Below are positions 8,864-17,770 of a DNA stretch of 64,000 bases, piece by piece (within the stretch, counting starts at the first letter, position 1; every line of letters begins with the position of its first letter). The DNA comes from an uncultured Cyclobacteriaceae bacterium (GTDB taxonomy: Bacteria; Bacteroidota; Bacteroidia; Cytophagales; Cyclobacteriaceae): positions 1-64,000 of the forward strand of contig CANLOE010000004.1 in NCBI GenBank assembly GCA_947492745.1, written 5' to 3'. The notes beneath the pieces are model-generated. The model saw nothing but the letters and a program-made list of their open reading frames with translations, searched no databases and was not told the origin of the DNA. The position numbers and the translations under genes were made by a program.

Positions 8864-8877
8864 TTGAATCCGGCTTA

Positions 8878-9037
8878 TACAAATTTGGGTTTCAACTGTC
8901 GTATAAGATTCCGCAGATCATTTTAGTATCCATCAAGGCGAGCACCGCAGGGATAGCAGCGCTATTCCGAGGATGGTCAACGCAGAGTGAAGCAAAAAGA
9001 ACGGGAAGATAGGCGATATTTGAAAGCTAAGTTTGTA
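8878..9037 (+). repeat. Family A element (160 bp)
   Basis: Complete, TACAAATTTGGG to AAGTTTGTA, with the hairpin core degraded to ggatagcagcgctattcc. The flanks are TTA on the left and TAA on the right, so the duplication is not exact; the right flank continues as family E. Confidence 0.8.
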
Positions 9038-9188
9038 TAAATAGCTGCAAACCGGTCGTTGCACTACGTTTTTTGAATTCACCATAGCGGTACCCTGCTA
9101 AACCCAATAAAACTCCCTGATTCATTGCTATTTAAACCCTACTTACGAAGCTCCAACGCATGACCCGGGTTTAAAAGCTAAGTTTGTA
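9038..9188 (-). repeat. Family E partial copy plus a family A end fragment
   Basis: 9038-9169 is a reverse E element lacking its outer right arm, replaced by the A element before it. It ends CATGACCCGGG. Positions 9170-9188 (tttaaaagctaagtttgta) are the last 19 bp of another A element, so this E appears to have been inserted in an A that is now mostly gone. Confidence 0.65.
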
Positions 9189-9189
9189 G

Positions 9190-9353
9190 TATACTCAAGA
9201 AAAAAAATGAAAACCTCACAAGAAATGGCCCTAGGGAAAAATCCGGAGAATGTAGAATCGTTACGGATATACTCGTCATTAGAGGCTTTGGAAAATAGTG
9301 GCACCCAAGCCCATAAACCACCCTGTCCCAAATCAATGGCGTTTGGGTATAAA
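9190..9353 (-). repeat. Family H element (164 bp)
   Basis: Reverse copy bounded by TATACTCAAGAAAAAA and TTTGGGTATAAA, with the internal marker cctgtcccaaatcaatgg. It matches copies at 12556-12722 and 51418-51587. No clear target duplication. Confidence 0.65.
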
Positions 9354-9427
9354 ACAATCGTAAAACCTCGCTTATTTTCTCCGACCCCTCACCTTCGCTG
9401 CCTGGGACAGGTCACACTACATTACTT

Positions 9428-10732
9428 TTACCGGCTGCGCAGTTTTTTGCATATTTTACGTACGGAAACGGGTAGTCTAAGGTTTCCCAATAAGACAAGA
9501 TAGATGAAGAACGGAGCATAGCCAATTCTATAGCGGACCAGCGTCCCATAATTGGGTGTGGAAAGTGCCAATAGGATGGCCAAAAGGAGGATATAGCCTA
9601 TACCCATACAGAACAAGGTCCAATAGGGCGATTTGATGCATTTCGGGGCCTTTGGTAATGCCCTGATGCCGAGCAATAATAGAACCAGGTTTTCCAAGGC
9701 AAGAGGCAGTTTCAGGTCCCATTGGCTCAGGTTCCAGAGCGCCGGGGCAAATAGCCCGTTGAACAGGGCCCTCGGTATATTGAGCGCCCAACTTTCCGGT
9801 GAAGCGTCAAAGGCAGTGTAAGATGCGATATCCTCTTTATCCGATTTTTCAATAAAAATACGGTGGTTCTTGATAATAACCTGACCAATGTTTTCCATAC
9901 GTAGATTGTTTCTGGACTGTGATACGGTCAATAACAGTCCCGCAAAAAGACAGGTCCACAAGGGAAGTCTCCAGACCAAGGGGATACCCCGCTTTAGGAC
10001 GACCTGCTCCATTGCTATAACAATACCGCCCGAAAACAATACCGCCAGCAACACGCCCGCATAATAGTACTTGATATACCACAAAGGGACCAATAAGAGC
10101 AATGCCACTATCACGGAAAACCATCGCGGTCGGTGACGACCGCTGTAGTAGGGGAGAAATACGGATAAGGAATAGCACATACAGCCCATAACGATACTTT
10201 CCTTACTGATGCCCGAAGACCAGAATACCACCGAGGGAAAAAACAGGAAACTGACCGCAGCCACCCATCGGGCATCGGGAAAAAGGAACGCCAAACGATT
10301 GGCCAAAGCCCACATGCCCGCAAAACCGATGAGACTACAATAGATGCCCATCAACCAAAAATTGCTGGCCGTCAGGATACTGAAAATACTCAATATCCGA
10401 CTCATCAGGAAAGCACGCGGATGGTGATGGTAATAAAGGTGTTGCGACCAAGGTTCCGGTACTTTCCCAAAGAACAGCGCTTTTGTAAAGCCCGGAAAGT
10501 CCTCAAAGAAAAAATCGCTCAGAATACCCGCATCCGAAAAATAGGAGAACATATCCCCATGCCCATAATGATAGCGGTAAACTGCCCCCAACAATAGCCC
10601 GGCAAAGCATTTCAGGGCGAGACTTGGCAGAAACACAGTCGCCAAAGGCCTTGATTTTATAGCTCCTTTCCAGTAGTATATCCCTACGGAAAGAAGGGCC
10701 AGATTGGCGATACCGATAAGCCAGAACAACAT
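9428..10732 (-). CDS. Polytopic membrane protein, possibly GT-C glycosyltransferase-like
   Basis: 434 residues with about ten hydrophobic segments. The first spans residues 1-20, and the protein ends in a basic tail (VRKICKKLRSR). After the second segment the loop holds GHGDMFSYFSDA, an acidic site resembling, but not proving, the catalytic first loop of GT-C enzymes that use polyprenyl-phosphate sugars. SSGISKES near 170 is a further polar motif between helices. I do not recognise a specific family. It lies 37 bp downstream of the DUF2851 gene on the same strand, so the two are probably co-transcribed. Confidence 0.6.
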   Translation of the reverse strand: MLFWLIGIANLALLSVGIYYWKGAIKSRPLATVFLPSLALKCFAGLLLGAVYRYHYGHGDMFSYFSDAGILSDFFFEDFPGFTKALFFGKVPEPWSQHLYYHHHPRAFLMSRILSIFSILTASNFWLMGIYCSLIGFAGMWALANRLAFLFPDARWVAAVSFLFFPSVVFWSSGISKESIVMGCMCYSLSVFLPYYSGRHRPRWFSVIVALLLLVPLWYIKYYYAGVLLAVLFSGGIVIAMEQVVLKRGIPLVWRLPLWTCLFAGLLLTVSQSRNNLRMENIGQVIIKNHRIFIEKSDKEDIASYTAFDASPESWALNIPRALFNGLFAPALWNLSQWDLKLPLALENLVLLLLGIRALPKAPKCIKSPYWTLFCMGIGYILLLAILLALSTPNYGTLVRYRIGYAPFFIYLVLLGNLRLPVSVRKICKKLRSR

Positions 10733-10769
10733 CTACAGTAGGTCCGTTAGTTGATGACAAAGAATATAC

Positions 10770-12152
10770 CTATTTGCACTCGATTTCAAATAGAGGCAAA
10801 TCGTTCTCGCATAAAGGGCGCATGGGCAATACGTCAGTGGGCACTATATCTTTTTTGACCAAAGCGATACCGATACCGCAAGATAGGCATTTTTTCCTTT
10901 CGCAGAAACTATTGAAAAGTTCCAAGGCACCCTGCGAGTCGAATGCCGAAGCCATTGGAAGCCCCAGGGGCTTACAGGCTTGCGTGACACGATTCTTCTC
11001 CGCGCTCATCTCCCCTAACCACCGAACAGCCTTTTCTCTATAAAGTGGAGCATCATAGTACCGAGCATAGGCCACCAGTAGTGGTACTACCGAGTTGATA
11101 AGAATGTTTTCAATACCGGCCCTGCCCATAATGGCACTTCTCGGAGGAGTCGAGCGGGAAAAAAGATAATGCTCCCTCCAATAGTCATTGGGGCCAGCTT
11201 TGAGCAGTTCGGTCAGTTCATGAAGCTCATCCGCTTCTAGAAAAGCCCGGAAAAAAAGAGTTCTTTCACTAAGAAGCGCAGCGAACTGGGCTATCCTCAG
11301 GGTCGGAAAATTGGCGGGGCGCAGACGCATGAACTTCCATTGTTCGGCAGATAGTGTAGAAGAGGAGAGTCCGTGTTTATGCGCCAAGTAGCCGTATTCC
11401 TTTCGAAGTGCGCGGTGATATACATCCGCACTGCCCACTTTCCTTTCCAACAGTCCCGACTGCCCGAAAAGCAAGGCCTCGATACATAGGGCCTGACCGC
11501 TGTACTTGGCCAGCAAGCGAAAAGGCACCCTTCGGGTCAGGTCCAGAAAAGCATCACTGTTGGACTTGAACCCGAAGTTATGGCCCATAGTCTCATAAGC
11601 GGTCTGTTCCCAATCATGACCATTGGCATGGAGCCGATCGAGAACCACAGTGGACTTCCGCTGTAGCCGCAGGGTCATGGCCCTGTCCAGCATGTTCCAC
11701 TTGAGTCCTTGGGATACTTGAGGAGCACCTCCACACGCTAGTGTACTTGTATGTAGGTTCGGTTGCCGTGCGGCCATCAATTGTAGGTAATTGGAGCGTA
11801 GACTGACCGCTACCCGGTCTTTCAATACGAGCGTAGGCATGGGCTTGCCATCCCGATAATGCAGTGCCCTATCCTCCTCCCAGACCACATGCAAAATCAC
11901 CGCATCATAAGAAGCATCCCCTTGATGGCCATGCCGAAGCCAATCGGAAGAACGCAGATGGATTTCGATATGACCGTGCCATTCCATGGTTCCCAGAATT
12001 ATTTTACCTTGACTGAAATCGGGTCCATCCTGATGGTTATGCCTGCCCGGCCACAGGATATTCAGCGGTCTACCGTCACTGGTCTTCAGGTCCGACTTAT
12101 CGAAATATTGAAAACGCCAGATAAAATGGAGAAAATCTTCCTTCATAACCAT
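10770..12152 (-). CDS. DUF2851 family protein
   Basis: 460 residues matching the Bacteroidota DUF2851 family. The N-terminal half contains ILWPGRHNHQDGPDFSQGKI and the acidic/His-rich region MEWHGHIEIHLRSSDWLRHGHQGDASYDAVILHVVW, the conserved core of the family. The C-terminal part ends with a CERKKCLSCGIG cysteine cluster that could bind metal. No signal peptide. The E-x-H and D-x-x-x-H pattern looks enzyme-like, but no activity is established to my knowledge. First gene of a likely two-gene minus-strand unit with the membrane protein downstream. Confidence 0.75.
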   Translation of the reverse strand: MVMKEDFLHFIWRFQYFDKSDLKTSDGRPLNILWPGRHNHQDGPDFSQGKIILGTMEWHGHIEIHLRSSDWLRHGHQGDASYDAVILHVVWEEDRALHYRDGKPMPTLVLKDRVAVSLRSNYLQLMAARQPNLHTSTLACGGAPQVSQGLKWNMLDRAMTLRLQRKSTVVLDRLHANGHDWEQTAYETMGHNFGFKSNSDAFLDLTRRVPFRLLAKYSGQALCIEALLFGQSGLLERKVGSADVYHRALRKEYGYLAHKHGLSSSTLSAEQWKFMRLRPANFPTLRIAQFAALLSERTLFFRAFLEADELHELTELLKAGPNDYWREHYLFSRSTPPRSAIMGRAGIENILINSVVPLLVAYARYYDAPLYREKAVRWLGEMSAEKNRVTQACKPLGLPMASAFDSQGALELFNSFCERKKCLSCGIGIALVKKDIVPTDVLPMRPLCENDLPLFEIECK

Positions 12153-12389
12153 TATTTAATTGATAAAATCTATTAAATTTATCAAAAAAATATGATTATA
12201 ATTTACAATTATAGCTAAAAATGAAATATTGGATATAAAAATATAGTTTTTCAGGCTATAAAAGTCACTGACCTTTCGGTATCACACTCCACCCGACCCT
12301 ATACCGATAGCAAGACGACCTTTAGAGACTGTTTTGAAATTATATTTAAAATTTATCATCACTTATTTTGGGTAGGGCCGAGCGTTAAC

Positions 12390-12555
12390 CCCGGATCATG
12401 CATTAGAGCTTAGTTATGAGGGTTTAAGAAGCAATACATCAGGGTGTTTTATTGGATTCAGTCTTGCACCACTACGGTGAATGAAGGCAGGTGGGCAAAG
12501 CTTCCGGTATGAAGCTATTTATACGCTCATCACGATTTCTATCGATCATTTTGGG
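12390..12555 (+). repeat. Hybrid element: family E left half, family B right half
   Basis: Left arm CCCGGATCATGCATTAGAG and gagggtttaagaagcaat are E. After the core gcaccactacggtgaat the sequence is B (gaaggcaggtgggcaaagcttccggtatg) and ends ATCATTTTGGG. The length, 166 bp, equals that of an intact element, so the hybrid is precise at the central hairpin. Flanks TTAAC/TTTAT do not match. Confidence 0.7.
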
Positions 12556-12722
12556 TTTATACCCAAATGAAATTGTTTTGGGACCTACTGAAACGATCAA
12601 GAAAACACTGTTCTGCCCGGAACGGCCCTAATGACCGATCAACGAATGACCGGTCAACAAATACAGGATTTGTCCAAGACTACGGAAATCAAATCTCCCA
12701 TTTCATTTTTTGTTGAGTATAA
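12556..12722 (+). repeat. Family H element (167 bp)
   Basis: TTTATACCCAAATGAAATTG with ttttgggac at the left, and catttcattttttgttgagtataaa at the right, as in the other H copies. Directly abuts the end of the E/B hybrid and the right end of G. Confidence 0.65.
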
Positions 12723-13008
12723 AACAGTCTCTTACCTTCGACATATAACAGCCGCTCAATAACAGGGTATTTTTTGCGCCCCGAGAACAGGCAGAAACCC
12801 CTTCCATTTTGCCCGGCTTTATCTCCTCCGATAGGAACAGGCAAGGAAAAAGAATCGCCTGACCTATATGTCAATGGGACCGGACGGTAGGCGGGGCAGA
12901 AGTCCCGCCTGTTTTGAGAAGAAACAGTAAAACTGTTCATGGAAACAGTTCAGCGCACTGCTCACTCATGAGACCTTGGGAAACCCCACTTCCTGAACTC
13001 AACTAATC

Positions 13009-14190
13009 TTAGAGCAGGTCATGCACCTGCTGGGCGATTTCCAGCTCCTCGTTAGTAGGAACCACAAGGATATGTACCCGAGATGCCTCACTGTGTATCT
13101 CCCTGATATCCTTCGATCTTTGCTCGTTTTTAGCCTCATCCAATTGGATGCCGAGAAAATCCATATTTTCGCAGACCATTTTGCGAACCCTTTGTGAGTT
13201 TTCTCCGATACCCGCCGTAAATACAATGGTATCCAGACCGTTCATCAGTGCAGCATAGGCACCGATAAATTTCTGAATGCGATAGGCATTCATCGTCAAG
13301 GCCAGCTGACAGTCCGAGTTGCCTTCATCAGCGGCCTTTTCGATATCGCGCAGATCACTGAAGCCCGTCAGGCCGAGCATACCACTTTCTTTTTGCAGTA
13401 TCCGATTGACCTCTTCGGCACTGTATCCGAGTCGGTCCATCATATAGAACACGATAGAGGGGTCGATGTCCCCACTGCGCGTCCCCATGATAAGACCGTT
13501 CATAGGGCTGAATCCCAGAGAATGATCGACGCTTTTTCCGTTCCGGATAGCCGTAATGCTACAACCGTTACCGAGATGGATGCTGATGAGTTTATCCCCC
13601 CGATGGCCCAGCTGTTTTCTGGTCGTCTCAGAGACATACTTATGGCTCGTACCATGAAAACCATAGAGACGGATACCATGCTCGTCCAGAAAGCGATTGG
13701 GGATAGCATACTTATGTGCTTTCACGGGTATACTCTGGTGAAATGCGGTATCGAAAACAGCGACCTGCTTGGCATTGGTGAAAATGCTTTCCGACACCCG
13801 GATACCTTCCAGATTGCCCGGGTTATGCAGCGGAGCAAGAGAAAAAAGCTCCTCTATTTTTGTTTTTACCTCTTCGTTGATCAGTGTAGTGGCCGCAAAA
13901 GAACTGCCCCCATGTACTACGCGATGCCCGACAGCATCGATGTCATCGGCACTTTGGATAATGCCATGTTCCTTATGCATGAGATGGGCCGCAATAAGTT
14001 TCAGGCCTATACGATGATCCGGTATCTCCACGGTCTCGCTGAGGTCATGTTCTGCGGATTCGTAGTGTAGCTGTGCCTTTTCGAGTCCTATCCGTTCTGC
14101 CATGCCGGAGCATAGAACCACCCTGGAAGGAAAAGTTATCAGTTGGTATTTAATGGAAGAACTACCGGCATTCAGTACGAGTATATTCAT
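13009..14190 (-). CDS. ackA: Acetate kinase
   Basis: 393 residues, standard length. Converts acetyl phosphate plus ADP to acetate plus ATP in the cytoplasm (reversible). The acetokinase signatures are complete: N-terminal LVLNAGSSSIKYQL, GHRVVHGG, VFDTAFHQSIP, YGFHGTSHKYV, the phosphate-binding SIHLGNGCS, MGTRSGDIDPS and TAGIGENS near the C-terminus. It starts at ATG 14190. It is the last gene of pta, a small secreted-protein gene and ackA, all on the minus strand, the usual acetate overflow/assimilation pair with one gene in between. Confidence 0.97.
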   Translation of the reverse strand: MNILVLNAGSSSIKYQLITFPSRVVLCSGMAERIGLEKAQLHYESAEHDLSETVEIPDHRIGLKLIAAHLMHKEHGIIQSADDIDAVGHRVVHGGSSFAATTLINEEVKTKIEELFSLAPLHNPGNLEGIRVSESIFTNAKQVAVFDTAFHQSIPVKAHKYAIPNRFLDEHGIRLYGFHGTSHKYVSETTRKQLGHRGDKLISIHLGNGCSITAIRNGKSVDHSLGFSPMNGLIMGTRSGDIDPSIVFYMMDRLGYSAEEVNRILQKESGMLGLTGFSDLRDIEKAADEGNSDCQLALTMNAYRIQKFIGAYAALMNGLDTIVFTAGIGENSQRVRKMVCENMDFLGIQLDEAKNEQRSKDIREIHSEASRVHILVVPTNEELEIAQQVHDLL

Positions 14191-14435
14191 TGATTTTTTA
14201 TGTTAGTCTTTGATGGGAAATCGAGGCCCAATAGTGATTTTATGTAAATATAACGATCAGATACCGCATACCTTTCTATTTACCTCCCTTATTCGAAAAA
14301 GGTCTCCTTATCGGAAAATCCTCTCGGCCTACATTGCAGAACAGTTGCTCGGATTAGCTCAACCCTCGGTACCTTCACCTCAGGTGCATCGCCTATCCCG
14401 TAAAACAAGGGCCTTGGGGCTTGGCCACCATAAGC

Positions 14436-14822
14436 TTACTCCTTCTTCTTCTGCTGCTGTTGCTGGTCCTGCCAGATGGCATGAAAATCATAGGTCGGAT
14501 AGAATTCGGTGTCAAAAGCCCCCCAAGCACCCTTTTCTATGGAAAGGTTCAGTGTCCGTAGGTCAGAAGGAGGAAGCTTCAACGTAACCACCTGTCCAAT
14601 GCCCATCATGACATACCAAGAAACGACTCTCGAAGATTTTGGCGGAAAAGACTGCCAAAAGCCCGATTGGCGAAGCTTTTCCTTGATTTCGCTCAGGTTC
14701 TTATCCTGCTGGTGTTTCAGGAAAATCGTGATCATGGTACTGTCGGATGTAGTGTGCTGTTGTCCGTACAGATTTGGGTTTCCACAGAGGATGAATAGGG
14801 CCGTTATCACAAGATAGCGCAT
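14436..14822 (-). CDS. Small secreted protein of unknown function
   Basis: 128 residues starting with a clear signal peptide (MRYLVITALFILCGNPNLYGQ, cleavage about 21-22), so exported to the periplasm or outside. The mature part carries the conserved-looking segment QVVTLKLPPSDLRTLNLSI, then AFDTEFYPTYDF, and ends in a Gln/Lys-rich tail (QDQQQQQKKKE). I do not recognise a function. It lies between pta (80 bp upstream) and ackA (245 bp downstream) on the same strand, which may be incidental. Confidence 0.65.
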   Translation of the reverse strand: MRYLVITALFILCGNPNLYGQQHTTSDSTMITIFLKHQQDKNLSEIKEKLRQSGFWQSFPPKSSRVVSWYVMMGIGQVVTLKLPPSDLRTLNLSIEKGAWGAFDTEFYPTYDFHAIWQDQQQQQKKKE

Positions 14823-14902
14823 AAGTATACAGTTCGGTTATTGTTTAGTAGAATACTACAAGCAGGGAAGGGTAGGGATTGTACTACAGAGAGACGTCTA
14901 TC

Positions 14903-17002
14903 CTAGTGCTCCATTCCCTGTGCCTGTATGGCGGTAATGATCACCGTATTGTACACATCTTCTACGGTACAACCACGGCTCAGGTCATTGACGGGTTTGT
15001 TGAGCCCCTGTAGCATCGGCCCAATGGCCAAAGCTCCCGTTTCCCTCTGGACAGCCTTGTAGGTATTGTTTCCCGTATTGAGGTCGGGGAATATCAACAC
15101 GCTGGCCTGTCCCGCTACCTCGGAATCGGGCATTTTGCTCTGTCCTACACGCATATCGACGGCCGCATCATACTGTATGGGGCCTTCTATTTTCAGATCG
15201 GGGCGCTTCTCCCTCACGATGGCAGTGGCCTCCCGTACCTTTTCTACGTCAGCACCCTTTCCCGAACTTCCCGAAGAGTAGGAAAGCATAGCTATTTTGG
15301 GGTCTATACCGAAGCTCATCGCCGACTCGGCCGAAGAGATGGCTATTTCGGCCAACTGTTCCGCATTGGGATTGGGATTGATGGCACAGTCCCCAAATAC
15401 GGAAACACGGTCCTCCAGACACATGAAAAATACCGAGGAAACCACGGCTACCTTGGGTTTGGTCTTGATGAACTGTAAGGCCGGGCGTATCGTATGTTGG
15501 GTGGTATGCACCGCTCCGGACACCATACCATGGGCATGACCTTTGTACACCATCATCGTACCAAAATAGGAGACATCGGCCATCATGTCTTTGGCCATAT
15601 CCAAGTTGACATTCTTATGCTTGCGCAGGGTATGGAACGTCTCCACATATTCCTCATAGAAAGGAGAGTGCGCCGGTGATACAACGCTCACTTTACCAAA
15701 GTCTATGGCTATGTCCAGCTGGGCGGCCTTGCTCTTGATTTTGGAAGGGTCTCCGATGAGGGTGATATCGACCACATCGGCATGGATAAGCCTCGCAGTT
15801 GCCTTCAGTATACGCTCGTCCTCACCTTCGGGCAATACGATGTGTTTCTTGTTCGTCTGGGCGCGTTTCAGTAGGTTGTACTGAAACATCCTCGGCGTAA
15901 GGCTTTCCGATTCGAAAGTGATGAGTCGCTGCGCCATTCTTTCTACATCCACATACTTTTCGAACATCGCAAAAGAGACAGCGATTTTCTGTTTGTTCTC
16001 TAGGTAGATGACGGGTTTGATATGACCTATCTTATTGGTTGTGGCGAAGGTACCCAAGTCTACCGATATGATAGGAACTACTTCAGAGAGCCCTTCGATA
16101 AGCTTGAGGATAGGTTCTTCGGGCAGCAGACCTCCCGTCAGTATAATGCCCGCGATTTTAGGGTAACTAGTGGATAGGTTGGCCTGAAGGGCGCCTAAAA
16201 TAATGTCGGCCCTGTCTCCCGGGGTGACGACGAGACTGTTTTCCCTTAACTTCGTCAGGTAATTGCGCAGTTGCATGGCGCCGACCCCAAAACTCCCCGT
16301 TTGATTATTGAGAAATTCTGCACCGAAGAGGACTTCGCCATCCAGTTCATTGACGATTTCTTTTATCGTAGGATTGGACAGAGACTTGACTTCCGGTATG
16401 GCCACGATTTCCACTTGTTCGGGAAAATTACTTTTCAGACTGCTTTTGATCTCCTCCAGCTTATCGGGATTGACCTTATTGGCAAATATGGAGAGTACTT
16501 CTACGTCCTTTTGTTTAAACGTGTTATAGGCCAGTTGGAGATTGCCGATAAGTTCTACGACATTTTTTTGATGGCCATTGGTCACAATGACGACAGGAAT
16601 ACCCAGATTTTTAGCGATAAGGGTATTCACATCAAACTCGGTAATACTTCCCTCATTCGAAAAGTCGGTACCCTCCACTAGTACAAAGTCGAAACGCTCT
16701 TCCAGCTTTTTATAGTGTTCGATCACCGTATCGATAATTTCACTGGCAGCACCCTTGTTCTGTTTGGCAAGTACTTCGCTGCGCGTAAAGGCATAAGCCT
16801 CCTCTTCTTCGATGTCCAGATCGAAATGATGGATGATCGTATGGATGTGATTGTCCGGCTGTCCGTTTTTGGGGTCGTCGATGATGGGGCGGAAATAGCC
16901 GACTTTAGCGGTTTTGCCCAATAACATGCTCATAAGTCCTAGCACGGCTATGGATTTACCACTATTGGGCTCTATGGTGGCGATATATATCGATTTGCTC
17001 AT
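14903..17002 (-). CDS. pta: Phosphate acetyltransferase, long form
   Basis: 699 residues from ATG at 17002 (MSKSIYIATIEPNSGKS); the frame is open further upstream but the family starts here. Transfers acetyl between CoA and phosphate, feeding acetate kinase. Domain order matches long Pta: an N-terminal BioD/P-loop-like domain (EPNSGKS near 10-17), a middle DRTGG-type region, and the C-terminal PTA_PTB catalytic domain from about 370, with LPEGEDERILKA, GMVSGAVHTT, SYSSGSSGKG and FPDLNTGNN. Together with ackA it makes the ATP-yielding acetate branch. Confidence 0.95.
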   Translation of the reverse strand: MSKSIYIATIEPNSGKSIAVLGLMSMLLGKTAKVGYFRPIIDDPKNGQPDNHIHTIIHHFDLDIEEEEAYAFTRSEVLAKQNKGAASEIIDTVIEHYKKLEERFDFVLVEGTDFSNEGSITEFDVNTLIAKNLGIPVVIVTNGHQKNVVELIGNLQLAYNTFKQKDVEVLSIFANKVNPDKLEEIKSSLKSNFPEQVEIVAIPEVKSLSNPTIKEIVNELDGEVLFGAEFLNNQTGSFGVGAMQLRNYLTKLRENSLVVTPGDRADIILGALQANLSTSYPKIAGIILTGGLLPEEPILKLIEGLSEVVPIISVDLGTFATTNKIGHIKPVIYLENKQKIAVSFAMFEKYVDVERMAQRLITFESESLTPRMFQYNLLKRAQTNKKHIVLPEGEDERILKATARLIHADVVDITLIGDPSKIKSKAAQLDIAIDFGKVSVVSPAHSPFYEEYVETFHTLRKHKNVNLDMAKDMMADVSYFGTMMVYKGHAHGMVSGAVHTTQHTIRPALQFIKTKPKVAVVSSVFFMCLEDRVSVFGDCAINPNPNAEQLAEIAISSAESAMSFGIDPKIAMLSYSSGSSGKGADVEKVREATAIVREKRPDLKIEGPIQYDAAVDMRVGQSKMPDSEVAGQASVLIFPDLNTGNNTYKAVQRETGALAIGPMLQGLNKPVNDLSRGCTVEDVYNTVIITAIQAQGMEH

Positions 17003-17179
17003 CTTGGGATAATTTATTCTGGATAACTTTCCTGCCAAATAAATACTAAATGACCTCAAATGAAAGGGCCGATTGATAAATCAAATGGGTAGATGAGAAA
17101 AGTCATGACGAGAGGTGATGGAAGTGGTTCCATAGTATATTTCTTATGCTATAGTATACTGTCGGAAAACTCCCAATAA

Positions 17180-17317
17180 ACGATCCATTGATGATTGTTC
17201 CGGACAAGATGATTTGCTGACCTAGTTGCCACTATCTTCTAAAGCTCCCGATCTATGCGGATTTTCCCATGGCCATTGCCTATAAGGTTTCTCATTTCAT
17301 TTTTTCTTGAGTATAAA
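17180..17317 (+). repeat. Family H element, partly degraded
   Basis: The right part (ccatggccattgcctataaggtttctcatttcattttttcttgagtataaa) matches the H copy at 51418-51587 closely. The left end is eroded, though gacaagatgatttgctgac remains. Confidence 0.55.
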
Positions 17318-17487
17318 CCTATCGACGGCCTTTTTTTGCTTTTCTCGTAGCTACGGTTTTTTCATTCTGATCCTACTTAAGATCAGGACTGTTCCATTTG
17401 CTGAGCAAGAGACCGGTTTGAACCCTGATGACGAAGCCCCCAGATGGCCTGTTCATAAAACCGGAAGAGGAGGTACAAAGGTGAGCT

Positions 17488-17632
17488 AATGTGGAATCGA
17501 GGTTCAATAGAGCTGAGCTGGCCCTTTCGCTGAAAATGTCCTCAGGACATTTTTTACATTCAGTCCTGCTACGTTCTGCACTCAGAATAAGTGCTGACAA
17601 AATTTAATTATAATTTCAGGGCAGTCTCTAAG
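17488..17632. repeat. Family G remnant
   Basis: Contains the hairpin aaatgtcctcaggacattt and ends ataatttcagggcagtctcta, which parallels the G terminus and the hairpin aatgtccttgaggacatta in the copy at 28332. The other terminus is not clear. Confidence 0.4.
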
Positions 17633-17770
17633 TTTCGGTCAAATAAACCTATTTTTGGCCTCCTGATCATAACCTGAGTATTTCTCCGCTCTTATGAAGA
17701 TGAAGTAGCGCATGCCCTTTGTACTGATTATAGGCACATAACGGAGTATCTCATCATTGTAGAAACGATT

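Larger units (their letters stand above)
12324..12731. repeat. Family G element split by an E/B hybrid and an H element
   Basis: AGAGACTGTTTTGAAATTATA opens at 12324 and the G interior runs to gccgagcgttaa (about 12388). The matching inverted end AAAACAGTCTCTTA closes at about 12719-12731. Between them lie an E/B hybrid (12390-12555) and a complete H element (12556-12722). The inner elements therefore appear to have landed inside an older G. Confidence 0.6.

Noticed and set aside
12689-12940. 83-codon minus-strand frame downstream of ackA
   Set aside because: Ends in the H/G repeat and has no recognisable features.
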